From Dinghuibacter silviterrae (lineage in GTDB: Bacteria; Bacteroidota; Bacteroidia; Chitinophagales; Chitinophagaceae), in assembly GCF_004366355.1 (NCBI RefSeq), contig NZ_SODV01000001.1:2232001-2296000 (forward strand): 64,000 bases of DNA, written 5' to 3'. The notes under the pieces were generated by a model. It searched no databases, was not told the DNA's origin, and was given only the letters and a program-made list of their open reading frames with translations. Made by a program: the position numbers and the translations under genes. Shown here piece after piece: positions 51,806-60,336 of this stretch; within the stretch, counting starts at the first letter, position 1; every line of letters starts with the position of its first letter.

Positions 51806-53193
51806 TAGTGACCTATAGCATATTGTAACCCCAGGGACAGCCCTGTGGCGACAAAGCGCTCTTTATAAACGTTTACATCCTTATTGATGGTGTTTAGGTC
51901 ATAGCGTAAATAGGGTTCGAGACTGACCCGGACCCTTGACGAAAGCTGGTCCCTCAGGGACAGGCTTCCATAAAGGCTTGCGCCCATTTGTTTTTTCCAA
52001 TTGGAAACACCCTGGCCGTGTCCGCTGTGGAGGGCGGTAGGTAAGCCGGTGGTATCGACGATGTCTCCCCCGTACCAGGAAACGACGTTGAAAAAAGCGC
52101 CCCCGCTTCCGCCCAGTTCGAACTGGGGGGTGTGCACCAGCGTATAGGACAACACCACCGGGATGTCGATACGGCGATATGCATTGAGGGATTGTTTCAG
52201 GTACTGTCCCTTGTACGTAACCGACGTGGTGTCCATCACCTGCACCACATTCCCCGAGGGCCCGACCACGCTGCGGGTCGTGACCTGGAATACGGTTTTG
52301 GTATACGACGGATTGAAGTAATGCAGATGTTCGTTGATCTGGGCGTAGTGAACACCGGTTTGAAACCGCCACCGGTCTGTCCAGAGGGGCAGGTCGAGCC
52401 GGAGACCCACGCTAAAACTGGGGTAGCTCATCTCCATGCTTTTGGCCTGTTGCACATAAGAGGCATAGGCCGGACTGGAAGCGGTGATATAGTGGTTCAC
52501 ATGATCCGCACCGGCGTAGCATTCGATATAGGTATGCCGGCGTTCGCGCAGGTGGACGAGCGGGGCGGTGGCCAGGGAGGCCGTCGTTTGTTTCGGCGCC
52601 AGGGCACCGGTCCGGAAGGGGATCGAGAGGTCTTCGCCCTTACCGGAGAGGGTGAGCGACCCCTGCCTGGTTTGCGGCTGCAGGCTTGCAGCCGGGTCCG
52701 CTTCCAGTGGCCGGTTTGCGGCCGCGTCCGTTTCCGCGGACTGCCGCGTTTCCAACGTGGGGCCGGGGAACGTCGCCGCGGAGACGCCCGAGGCCAGGGA
52801 AACTGCTGTAAGCGGTTCCGCCTGCGAAGCGACGTTGGCATCTGGTGGCGGTGTTACCGCTGGGGCGGCGACACCGGTCCGGGAGGCATCCGCAATGCCC
52901 GTACCTGCTGCGCTGCGGCCGCTCGCCGCGACGTCTGCGCCGCGGGCACCCACCGCGGCATTCTTACCCGCTTCTCCCCCCCTCGGGGCGGAAGCGTGGA
53001 ACCCCCAGTAGGCAATCCCACCGGTGGTCAGCAATAAAAGGAGGAGGACAAGAAAGTATTTGTTGCGGTCGACCACGATGTAGTAGAGGCTACCCCTGCG
53101 GATGGCATCCCACAGATGATCCGGGGTACGTGCCTCCGCATGTCGGAGTTTGTCACGCACCCAGGCATCGAAAAAAGGGTCGTTATGACTCAT
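51805..53193 (-). CDS. Membrane-anchored beta-barrel protein, probable anti-sigma partner
   Basis: A 462-residue protein. The N-terminus (1-45, FDAWVRDKLRHAEARTPDHLWDAI) is cytoplasmic and of the size of an anti-sigma interaction segment; a membrane helix follows (about 48-64). Then an Ala/Thr/Pro-rich linker (about 70-210), and a C-terminal outer-membrane-type beta-barrel domain (about 215-460). It overlaps the ECF sigma gene by 4 bases. The layout suggests one chain spanning from the cytoplasm to the outer membrane. Anti-sigma function is inferred from position. Confidence 0.6.
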   Translation of the reverse strand: MSHNDPFFDAWVRDKLRHAEARTPDHLWDAIRRGSLYYIVVDRNKYFLVLLLLLLTTGGIAYWGFHASAPRGGEAGKNAAVGARGADVAASGRSAAGTGIADASRTGVAAPAVTPPPDANVASQAEPLTAVSLASGVSAATFPGPTLETRQSAETDAAANRPLEADPAASLQPQTRQGSLTLSGKGEDLSIPFRTGALAPKQTTASLATAPLVHLRERRHTYIECYAGADHVNHYITASSPAYASYVQQAKSMEMSYPSFSVGLRLDLPLWTDRWRFQTGVHYAQINEHLHYFNPSYTKTVFQVTTRSVVGPSGNVVQVMDTTSVTYKGQYLKQSLNAYRRIDIPVVLSYTLVHTPQFELGGSGGAFFNVVSWYGGDIVDTTGLPTALHSGHGQGVSNWKKQMGASLYGSLSLRDQLSSRVRVSLEPYLRYDLNTINKDVNVYKERFVATGLSLGLQYAIGH

Positions 53194-53732
53194 ACAGCAA
53201 CCGTAGTTTTATGCAAAGACGTTACCGCTTGTTGCAACATCCTTCTGGCTTTCACCAATTGCGAACGGGAGGTGCTGTCCTTGATGTTCAGCATTCCCGC
53301 GATTTCCTCATGACTGTAACCTTCGATCACGTGCAGGTTGAAGACCAGGCGGTACCCTTCCGGCAATTGCCGGATCAGGTGCAGCAGGTCGGCTTCTCCC
53401 AGCAGGCTATACACATAGGGCTCGATACCAGGTACCTGGGGCATGTCCGGTTGGAGCTCGTCGAACCGGATCCGTTTGCGCTGGCAGTACTTGAGGGCCG
53501 TATTGACCATCACCTTCCGGACCCACCCCTCAAAGGAGCCCTCGTATTTGAACTGCCCGATATGCCGGAAGACCTTGATGAACCCGTTTTGCAAAATATC
53601 CTCCGCCTCCATATGGTCCGAGGCATACCGAAGACATACCATCAACATTTTACCCGCGTATCGTTCAAACAACATACGCTGGCAACGGACATCGCCTTCG
53701 ATGCAACCTTGGATGACCTGGTGTTCGCTCAA
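53190..53732 (-). CDS. ECF RNA polymerase sigma factor
   Basis: A 180-residue sigma-70 family protein: region 2 (about 20-85; YASDHMEAEDILQNGFIKVF) and region 4 (about 120-170; GYSHEEIAGMLNIKDSTSRSQLVKARRML). Typical Bacteroidota ECF type. It probably drives the genes downstream on the minus strand, from the anti-sigma-like barrel to the ATP-grasp-like gene. Confidence 0.92.
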   Translation of the reverse strand: MSEHQVIQGCIEGDVRCQRMLFERYAGKMLMVCLRYASDHMEAEDILQNGFIKVFRHIGQFKYEGSFEGWVRKVMVNTALKYCQRKRIRFDELQPDMPQVPGIEPYVYSLLGEADLLHLIRQLPEGYRLVFNLHVIEGYSHEEIAGMLNIKDSTSRSQLVKARRMLQQAVTSLHKTTVAV

Positions 53733-53758
53733 GTGATTAACACTACTGAGCTCTAAAT

Positions 53759-54874
53759 CTACGAAATTCCTTTGAGAAATTCGGACCGGATGGTGTCCAC
53801 CACGGTGTGCAGATCCCGGGTGTTTTCGAAGACGGCCAGTTGCCGGTCCGCGCCCGTGCCGCGTTCCATGATTTTTTGGACGTATTGGATGGCCGGACGG
53901 CTACCCAGGTGATCGACGACATCGTCGACGAAATCCAGTAATTCGTAGAGCAAAACCCTTGTATTGACCTCGGCTTCCTTCCCAAAATCGATCAGGTTGC
54001 CGTCGATCCCATAACGGCTTGCCCGCCATTTGTTTTCGTTTACCAACGCCCGGGGGTAGATGATAAAGTTGAGGTTTTGCGTCCGCAGCTTATACAATTT
54101 AGCACAAATCGCCTGGATAAGGGCGGCCAGGGCGATGGTCTCGTCCACGGTCATGGGGACGTCGCAGATCCGGAATTCCACGGTGTTGAAATAGGGGTGC
54201 ACCCGCAGGTCCCACCAGATCTTTTTGGCGTTGTCGATACAATTGGTCTTGACCAGGAGCTTGACATAGTTGTCATAAGCCTCGATGCTGTCGAAATATT
54301 CCGGGATTCCGGTCCGCGGAAATTTGTCGAAAACTTTGGTCCTGAATGATTTATAGCCTGTCTGACGGCCCTCCCAAAAGGGGGAGTTGGTGCTTAGGGC
54401 GTAGATATGGGGGAGAAAATAACTGGCGGAATTGGCAATGTGCAAGGCCATTTCCCGGCTTTCCATTCCGACATGGACGTGGAGGCCAAAAATAAGGTTG
54501 CTCCTGGCGGCCTCCTGCATCTCGTTCACGATCTCGCTGTAGCGGGGGTGGTCGGTGATCAGTTGGGTCTGCCAGTGGCTGAAGGGATGGGTCCCGGCGG
54601 CCCCGATGGCAAATCCCTGGTCTCCGGCGATCTGGTGGATGGTTTTGCGCAGGGCGCTCACGTCCTTGTAGGCTTCTTCGATGTCCTTACAGATCGATGT
54701 CCCCACCTCCACCACGGCCTGGTGCATCTCCGCCTTCACCTTGTCGGCGATCTTTTTCTGGGCTTCCTGTACGATCTTCTGATCATGGCTGGTCAGCTCC
54801 AGGGAGCGGGGATCCAGGACCATGTATTCTTCTTCCACACCCAGGGTGAAAAGCTGATAATTGATTGCCGACAT
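53759..54874 (-). CDS. GCS2-family carboxylate-amine ligase (YbdK-like)
   Basis: A 371-residue enzyme of the glutamate-cysteine ligase 2 family: LGVEEEYMVLDP near the start, then VEVGTSICKDIEEA, FGLHVHVGM and FRICDVPMT. Such enzymes join a carboxylate (often glutamate) to an amine using ATP. ATG 54874 gives the conserved N-terminus; the upstream frame from 55033 is out of family. The sigma gene follows after 26 bases. Confidence 0.88.
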   Translation of the reverse strand: MSAINYQLFTLGVEEEYMVLDPRSLELTSHDQKIVQEAQKKIADKVKAEMHQAVVEVGTSICKDIEEAYKDVSALRKTIHQIAGDQGFAIGAAGTHPFSHWQTQLITDHPRYSEIVNEMQEAARSNLIFGLHVHVGMESREMALHIANSASYFLPHIYALSTNSPFWEGRQTGYKSFRTKVFDKFPRTGIPEYFDSIEAYDNYVKLLVKTNCIDNAKKIWWDLRVHPYFNTVEFRICDVPMTVDETIALAALIQAICAKLYKLRTQNLNFIIYPRALVNENKWRASRYGIDGNLIDFGKEAEVNTRVLLYELLDFVDDVVDHLGSRPAIQYVQKIMERGTGADRQLAVFENTRDLHTVVDTIRSEFLKGIS

Positions 54875-54906
54875 TGCAAGCGGAATATTAATGGAAGATA
54901 AGCAAA

Positions 54907-55863
54907 TTACGGCACCAACGGCAGCCCCGCCGCCCCCGTGCGGATATACTCCCCCCAGGTCAGGTTGTCCATCCCCTCGCGGCACGCGAGCGCCCGCTCG
55001 ATGGCGTACCGCGCCGACGTTTCCACCACCCACTCGAAATTCTCCGCTCCCACGCTCCGGGCGTCCGCATCGGGCGCGGGATTGGCAAAGTCGATGGCGT
55101 AGGGCACCCCGTCCCGGACGGCGAGCTCGACGGTGTTGAAGTCGTACCCCAGGTAACGGTTGAGACGCAGGACGATGCCTTCCATCTGGGCGAGGCGTTC
55201 GGGACCCGGCCGGAAAGAACTTTCATACCGGAGGTGGGCCGGGTTCCGGGGCTCGTAGGGCATGATGCGCACGTACTTGCCGCCGATACAGTAGCAGCGA
55301 TAGTATTCTTCGAAAACGATCTCTTCCTGGAGCAACATGACGAGTTGCTCCGTTTCCTGGTGGTGGCGGAAAAATGCCTCTTTGTTTTCCAGCCGGTAGA
55401 CGTTTTTCCAGCCGCCACCCGCAAAGGGTTTCATATAGGCCGGGAAACCGACATAGCCAAAGATGCCTTCCCAGTCGAGGGGATAGGTAAGGTTGGAAAA
55501 AGATTGGTCGGAGGTATCGGTGGGCAACGCCCGGGACGGCAGGATGACGGTCCGGGGTACCGGCACGCCGATACGGGTCGCGAGGCAGTTGTTGAAGAAT
55601 TTTTCGTCGGCGCTTGTCCAGAAAGGATTATTGATCACGGCCGTGCCGGCCAGGGCTGCATTTTTGAGAAAGGCCCGGTAAAAGGGGACGTCGTGGGAAA
55701 TGCGGTCGATGATGACGGCGTAGCCGGGACCCTCTCCCTGGATGACTTTGTCGATCCGGACGGGTTCGGCGACGATACCCTTGTGACCAAGGGCGTTGAT
55801 CCTGTCGATGACGGCGCCGGGGAAGGAGCGCTCCTGGCCGAAGAGGAGTCCGATCTTCTTCAT
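54907..55863 (-). CDS. ATP-grasp (RimK-like) ligase
   Basis: A 318-residue protein with the ATP-grasp core: YMKPFAGGGWKNV (lysine and glycine loop, about 147-160), LLQEEIVFEEYYRCY (hinge) and a metal-binding end at YAIDFANPAPD (about 270-280). It would activate a carboxylate as acyl-phosphate and join it to an amine. ATG 55863 (MKKIGLLFGQ) is chosen; the longer frame is antisense to the esterase. It lies 32 bases before the GCS2 ligase. Confidence 0.75.
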   Translation of the reverse strand: MKKIGLLFGQERSFPGAVIDRINALGHKGIVAEPVRIDKVIQGEGPGYAVIIDRISHDVPFYRAFLKNAALAGTAVINNPFWTSADEKFFNNCLATRIGVPVPRTVILPSRALPTDTSDQSFSNLTYPLDWEGIFGYVGFPAYMKPFAGGGWKNVYRLENKEAFFRHHQETEQLVMLLQEEIVFEEYYRCYCIGGKYVRIMPYEPRNPAHLRYESSFRPGPERLAQMEGIVLRLNRYLGYDFNTVELAVRDGVPYAIDFANPAPDADARSVGAENFEWVVETSARYAIERALACREGMDNLTWGEYIRTGAAGLPLVP

Positions 55864-55907
55864 ACGTGTGATTTTTTGTGCGCGGGCCGCGGGGGCGGCC
55901 AGAAAAA

Positions 55908-56624
55908 CTAATAGCTGGGCAACAACAGCGACAGATACTGCGGAAACATCTGCCGCCACAACGGCCAGTCGTGGACCGCGTGGGCGCGGACGTCCAGCCA
56001 GTGGGAGATGTTTTTGTCCCCGAGGAGACGGCTCAGGGTACGGTTGTCCTCCAGGCTGACGTCTTGTTCGCCACAGCCCAGCACGATGCCCATCCTCCAA
56101 AGGTGAGGGTCGTTGTCTCCCTTGATATAGTCCATCGGGTTGTTGAAATAGACGTTGTCGTCCTGACCGTCGGGGGCAAACCGCGAAATGTCGAAAATAC
56201 CGCTCATGCTGAAGACGTAGCTCACGGTTTCCGGATGACGGAAGGCGAAATTGACCGCGTGGTAGCCGCCGAAGCTGCAACCCGCGGTGGCGATGCGTTG
56301 CACGCCTGTCTCCTGTTGGGCGGGCAGGACGATTTCCTCCAGGACCATGCGGTCGTAACAGGTTTGGTTATAGGCCCGGGCGGAGGCGGGGATGTCCTTA
56401 TTGTACCAACTGAGGTGGTCGATGCTGTCGGGGCAATAGATCCGAACCTTGCCCTCATCAACAAACCAGCGGGCGGCTTCCAGCATACCTTCATCCTTGT
56501 TTTGATAGTAACGGCCCTGGGAAGTGGGGAAAAGAACCAGGGGCATTCCGCCATGGCCGAATACCAGCATATTGCATTCCTGGTTTAGGTGTGGAGAGTG
56601 CCATTTGCGGTATTCTTCCTTCAT
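55908..56624 (-). CDS. Alpha/beta-hydrolase, esterase-D-like
   Basis: A 238-residue hydrolase of the putative-esterase family, with nucleophile motif GCSFGG (about 123-128), Asp in the later GCGEQD region and His in HAVHDW near the end. Substrate unknown. ATG 56624 faces the start of the second esterase at 56653 across 28 bases. First gene of the minus-strand run. Confidence 0.82.
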   Translation of the reverse strand: MKEEYRKWHSPHLNQECNMLVFGHGGMPLVLFPTSQGRYYQNKDEGMLEAARWFVDEGKVRIYCPDSIDHLSWYNKDIPASARAYNQTCYDRMVLEEIVLPAQQETGVQRIATAGCSFGGYHAVNFAFRHPETVSYVFSMSGIFDISRFAPDGQDDNVYFNNPMDYIKGDNDPHLWRMGIVLGCGEQDVSLEDNRTLSRLLGDKNISHWLDVRAHAVHDWPLWRQMFPQYLSLLLPSY

Positions 56625-56630
56625 AGACCT

Positions 56631-56648
56631 CGAATATACGTACATTTG
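56631..56648. promoter_or_regulatory. Overlapping divergent promoters of the two esterases
   Basis: Plus-strand box TACATTTG (56641-56648, exact consensus) ends 4 bases before ATG 56653. Minus-strand box TATATTCG (56631-56638, one mismatch) lies 6 bases before ATG 56624. Both would give leaderless or nearly leaderless messages and cannot be used at the same time. Confidence 0.55.
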
Positions 56649-56652
56649 GGTT

Positions 56653-57453
56653 ATGAGGATCATCGCCACGGCGGACCGCGTGGTGCATTTGGAAAAGTTG
56701 GAATTCGCGTCCGCCTTTTTGAGGAGACATGTCCGTTTGGATACATACTTGCCCGACCCTGTGGAAGACCCGTCAGACCTCCGGCTCCTGTTGTTCAACG
56801 ACGGGCAGGACGTCGGCGGAATGGGGCTCCCGGTGCTTTTGGAACAACTACAGGGGCCGCCCGTCCTGTGTGTGGGGATCCACGCAGGCAAGGACCGTCT
56901 GAGCGAATACGGTACCGCCGCACGCGCGGACTACAAGGGGAGGGGCTCCAAGGCATTTTTATATACCCACTTTATCGTCCAGGAACTGCTCCCGTTTCTG
57001 GAGAAAACCTACCGGGTCACTTTTGCCGAACGTGCTTTTGCCGGTTTTTCACTGGGCGGTTTGTCCGCCATGGATATCGTGTGGAACCATCCGCACCTGT
57101 TCCGGACCGCGGGTGTTTTTTCGGGTTCGTTCTGGTGGCGGTTTAAAGGATATGACGACGGCTATAGCGAAGAAACCGACCGGATCATGCACGCGCAGGT
57201 CCGGAGCGGGAGGGGCGGGAGCCCGGAGCAACGCTTCTTTTTTGAATGCGGTACCGCCGATGAGACCGCGGACCGCAACCATAACGGGGTGATCGATGTC
57301 ATTGACGACACCCTCGACCTCATCGGGGACATGGAAGAAAGCGGTATCCCGCGCACGAACATTCATTACCTGGAAGTACCTGGGGGGAAGCACGACAAGG
57401 ACACCTGGGCGGCTGCCCTTCCGGAATTTCTGGAGTGGGGGTGGGGCCGCTAG
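56653..57453 (+). CDS. Alpha/beta-hydrolase esterase (Fes/EsterD-like)
   Basis: A 266-residue hydrolase. Nucleophile in GFSLGG (about 137-142), later Asp and the final His in GGKHDKDTW. Related to enterochelin- or trilactone-type esterases and S-formylglutathione hydrolase-like proteins; substrate unknown. The start at 56653 is fixed by the box at 56641-56648; the frame upstream has no conserved residues. The second hydrolase of the cluster, transcribed the other way. Confidence 0.82.
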   Translation: MRIIATADRVVHLEKLEFASAFLRRHVRLDTYLPDPVEDPSDLRLLLFNDGQDVGGMGLPVLLEQLQGPPVLCVGIHAGKDRLSEYGTAARADYKGRGSKAFLYTHFIVQELLPFLEKTYRVTFAERAFAGFSLGGLSAMDIVWNHPHLFRTAGVFSGSFWWRFKGYDDGYSEETDRIMHAQVRSGRGGSPEQRFFFECGTADETADRNHNGVIDVIDDTLDLIGDMEESGIPRTNIHYLEVPGGKHDKDTWAAALPEFLEWGWGR

Positions 57454-57470
57454 GCGCCAACCCGCGGCGC

Positions 57471-60047
57471 TTACGCCGAGTTCCTCCCCGCGTTGATAAT
57501 CCCGAACGAACAGCGAATAATCAATTTCTCGAACTCTTCTTTTAACGCCGACGGCGCCTTCCCTTCCTCCATCCCGCGGATGCGCGCCATCGCATACTGC
57601 TGGATGGTGGTCAGCGGGAGGACGATGCGCTCACGCATTTGAATGGACAATTGCTCGACCGGGTAGTCGGCCATGAGCTCCTGTTTGCCCGACAGCTTGA
57701 AGACATAGCTGCGCGTCCGCTCGTATTCCTCGTAGACCTTGTTCCAGACTTCACCGTAATGGGGATCGCCGGACAGGTAGGCGGTGAGGGGGAAATAAGA
57801 CTTGAGCATCGCCATCTCGCAGTTGTCGATCAGGGTCTTGAAAAAGGAGGAATGTTGGTAGAGGTTGCGGATCTCACTCCATTTACCGGCTTTTTCCAGG
57901 GCCTCCAGGGCGTATCCGACGCCATAGTACCCAGTGACGTTTTGCTTCATCTGGCTCCAGCTGGCGACAAACGGAATGGCCCGAAGGTCGCTGAGGCTGA
58001 GGCGCTTGCCACCGGACCGTTTGGCCGGACGGCTGCCGATATTGGTCTCGCTGTACCAGCGCAGGGGGCTGGCGTGCGACAGGTAGTCCAGGAAGGATGG
58101 GTGCTCCTTTAGCGCGATATAAGCCTTGTACCCTTCGGACGCCAGCTGCTGGAGCAGGGCTTCCTCTTCTTTGGTGAGGGTACCCTCGCGGGGATGGAGG
58201 AGGTCGTTATAGATACCGGCGTGGAGGAGCTGCTCCAGGTTGAACTGGGCGGAATCGACCGTACCGAAGTTGGAGCTGACGGTCTGGCCCTGTATGGTCA
58301 GTTGTATTTCCTTGTTGGAGATGTTTTTCCCCATGGAAGCATAGAACTTGTGGGTCTTGCCGCCGCCCCGGGCGGGAGGGCCGCCGCGTCCGTCAAAGAA
58401 AAGAACCTCGATGCCGTATTGACGGGAAAGCGCGGTGAGCGCCTCCTTGGCTTTATAGATGCTCCAGTTCGCCATGAGGTAGCCGCCGTCCTTGGTGCCG
58501 TCGGAAAAGCCCAGCATGATCGTCTGCCGCTGACCCCGGAAACGGAGGTGACGGCTGTATGCGGGGTGTTTGTATAAGGTCTCCATGACTTCCGATGCGT
58601 GGGCGAGGTCGTCTATGGTCTCGAACAAAGGCACGATGTCTACGGGCAGGGCCTGGGTGTTCCAGCCGCACAGGGCAAAAAGGCCATAGACGGCCATGAC
58701 GTCCAGGACGCCGGTGCACTGGCTGATGACATAACGGGAACAGCCCGCCTCTCCGTTTTTCCGCTGGATGGTGCGGATGGCGTGGATGGTCTCCAGGGTA
58801 TCCTTGATGATCCCTTCGTATTTCTCGGGGTGGGCCTGCGCGTGGACGGAGGAGAGGACCTCGATCCGGGCTTCGGGGGCGAGGCTGTCAAAGTCTTTGG
58901 GCAACCCGTCACCCGCCGCGGCGATGGCCGACAACACCTTATGGTGTATGCTGTTGTCCTGGCGTATATCGAGGGCGGCAAAATAAAATCCAAAGATGGT
59001 CACCTTGCTGATGAGCTGGTCGACCAGCGACAGGAACAACCCGTTGTGCTGGTGGATGAGGATGCTGCGGACCTCGTCCAGCGTCTGGAGCACTTCTTCC
59101 GGGGTCAGGCTGGAAGGCTTGTCGGGTTGGAAGATGGGATCGTAGAATTTCTTTTCCAAATCATTCAACAGGACATCGACCCCTTTAAAGGTCAGCCGGC
59201 GCTTGAGCTTCCGGACCTCCAGGTAATAATTTTTGAGGGCGCTGGTGCGCAGGGCCTCGGCCACCCGGTGGGTGGTGTCGGAGGTGACAAAAGGATTGCC
59301 GTCCCGGTCGCCCCCCGGCCAGAAGCCAAGCTGGATCACGGGATGCTTGGCGGTAATGGCCTCGGGGAAGTTGTTCTTCAGCGTGGTCACGATATTCCCC
59401 GCGGCGGTATAGAAGACGTTGACGAGGTACCAGATCAGGCTGACGGCCTCGTCATAAGGCGTGGGCTTTTGTTTTTTAAAGAAGGGCGTTTTGCCCAATT
59501 GTTGCAGGTAGAGGTTGATGTTGCTGACATCGTCCGCGGCAATCGCCTTGCCTAAGTCATTGATGATGCCTAAAACGGAGCCGGGGTAGAACTGGGTAGG
59601 GTGGGCGGTCAGGACGATGCGCACGGCGAAATCCTGGAGCATGTCCGCGAGACCTTTTTCGCGGGTGGCCTGCTCGACTTCGGTGAGCAGGTGTTTGAGG
59701 GTGCCGGGTCCGTTAAGGTCATTGACTTTACGGAACGCGCTGTCCTCCAGCGAGTCGAAAAGAACGACCTGGCGCTCCGTGTATTGAATAAAACGGAACA
59801 AAAGGTCGATGCGTTCCCGGTCGCTTGCGTAACCGGTATGTTGTTGAAAAAATTGTTCGATGATATCGACCGGGCTGAGTTTTTTCTTATATCCTTCTTC
59901 GCAATTCGTCAATAAAAGGGAAAGAAGAATGCCAGTCTTTTCAATGCGATGAAACGGGAGGGAAGTAAAAAGGCTGTTGTAGAGTTGAAATTTGAGCGCT
60001 ACCTGGTTCTTGAATTCCTGCAGGCTCTGTGCACCAGAGATGTCCAT
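57471..60047 (-). CDS. ppc: Phosphoenolpyruvate carboxylase
   Basis: An 858-residue enzyme making oxaloacetate from PEP and bicarbonate, feeding the aspartate and threonine genes nearby. Catalytic motifs VLTAHPTQFYPGS (His), FWPGGDRDGNPFV and the late GRGGPPARGGGK loop are present; FVASWSQMKQNVTGYYGVG is the substrate-binding segment near the end. The loop reads GRGGPPARGG instead of the GRGGxxGRGG of well-studied enzymes. ATG 60047 (MDISGAQ) fits a TAATTTTA box 5 bases upstream; ATG 60053 is an alternative. Confidence 0.9.
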   Translation of the reverse strand: MDISGAQSLQEFKNQVALKFQLYNSLFTSLPFHRIEKTGILLSLLLTNCEEGYKKKLSPVDIIEQFFQQHTGYASDRERIDLLFRFIQYTERQVVLFDSLEDSAFRKVNDLNGPGTLKHLLTEVEQATREKGLADMLQDFAVRIVLTAHPTQFYPGSVLGIINDLGKAIAADDVSNINLYLQQLGKTPFFKKQKPTPYDEAVSLIWYLVNVFYTAAGNIVTTLKNNFPEAITAKHPVIQLGFWPGGDRDGNPFVTSDTTHRVAEALRTSALKNYYLEVRKLKRRLTFKGVDVLLNDLEKKFYDPIFQPDKPSSLTPEEVLQTLDEVRSILIHQHNGLFLSLVDQLISKVTIFGFYFAALDIRQDNSIHHKVLSAIAAAGDGLPKDFDSLAPEARIEVLSSVHAQAHPEKYEGIIKDTLETIHAIRTIQRKNGEAGCSRYVISQCTGVLDVMAVYGLFALCGWNTQALPVDIVPLFETIDDLAHASEVMETLYKHPAYSRHLRFRGQRQTIMLGFSDGTKDGGYLMANWSIYKAKEALTALSRQYGIEVLFFDGRGGPPARGGGKTHKFYASMGKNISNKEIQLTIQGQTVSSNFGTVDSAQFNLEQLLHAGIYNDLLHPREGTLTKEEEALLQQLASEGYKAYIALKEHPSFLDYLSHASPLRWYSETNIGSRPAKRSGGKRLSLSDLRAIPFVASWSQMKQNVTGYYGVGYALEALEKAGKWSEIRNLYQHSSFFKTLIDNCEMAMLKSYFPLTAYLSGDPHYGEVWNKVYEEYERTRSYVFKLSGKQELMADYPVEQLSIQMRERIVLPLTTIQQYAMARIRGMEEGKAPSALKEEFEKLIIRCSFGIINAGRNSA

Positions 60048-60052
60048 GGGCA

Positions 60053-60060
60053 TAAAATTA
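60053..60060 (-). promoter_or_regulatory. Possible -7 box of ppc (TAATTTTA, minus strand)
   Basis: TAATTTTA ends 5 bases before ATG 60047; the same octamer precedes glgB and the coiled-coil gene. It argues against the longer 884-residue frame from 60125. Confidence 0.4.
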
Positions 60061-60108
60061 GGAAAATAAAATTTTGTGCATAGAATTGGTGGAGAATTAA
60101 TTTTTTGA

Positions 60109-60324
60109 CTACCTTGTGCCCGCAAGTATATGATACTTCGGCACTTTCATATCACCCCTTCTTCTTCCGGCAGCACCTGCTGCTGTACCTCCTCCATTAT
60201 TACCACCACCACCATTACAACCCTGTAAAGGGTTGTACGGTACCATATCATCCATCGGGCCCCCGGGCTGCCTGCCAAACCCCGGAACATTTGCGCCATC
60301 CCAGAGATTTTTATTGTTTATCAT
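60109..60324 (-). CDS. Small Gly/Asn-rich ORF, possible peptide gene
   Basis: A possible 71-residue peptide: MINNKNLWDGANVPGF start, one Cys in LQGCNGGGG, a Gly/Asn run and a basic tail. It is in the direction of ppc, 61 bases ahead of its start codon, and its ATG lies 12 bases from that of the divergent thrA. No homology is recognised. If real it could be a secreted or modified peptide; if not, the region is the promoter spacer for thrA and ppc. Confidence 0.4.
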   Translation of the reverse strand: MINNKNLWDGANVPGFGRQPGGPMDDMVPYNPLQGCNGGGGNNGGGTAAGAAGRRRGDMKVPKYHILAGTR

Positions 60325-60336
60325 TTACATTCTTAT

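Noticed and set aside
55033-55139. Longer start of the GCS2 ligase or a separate plus-strand ORF
   Set aside because: These frames lie within the ATP-grasp gene on the minus strand and have repetitive Arg/Pro/Gly composition; the family N-terminus begins at 54874.
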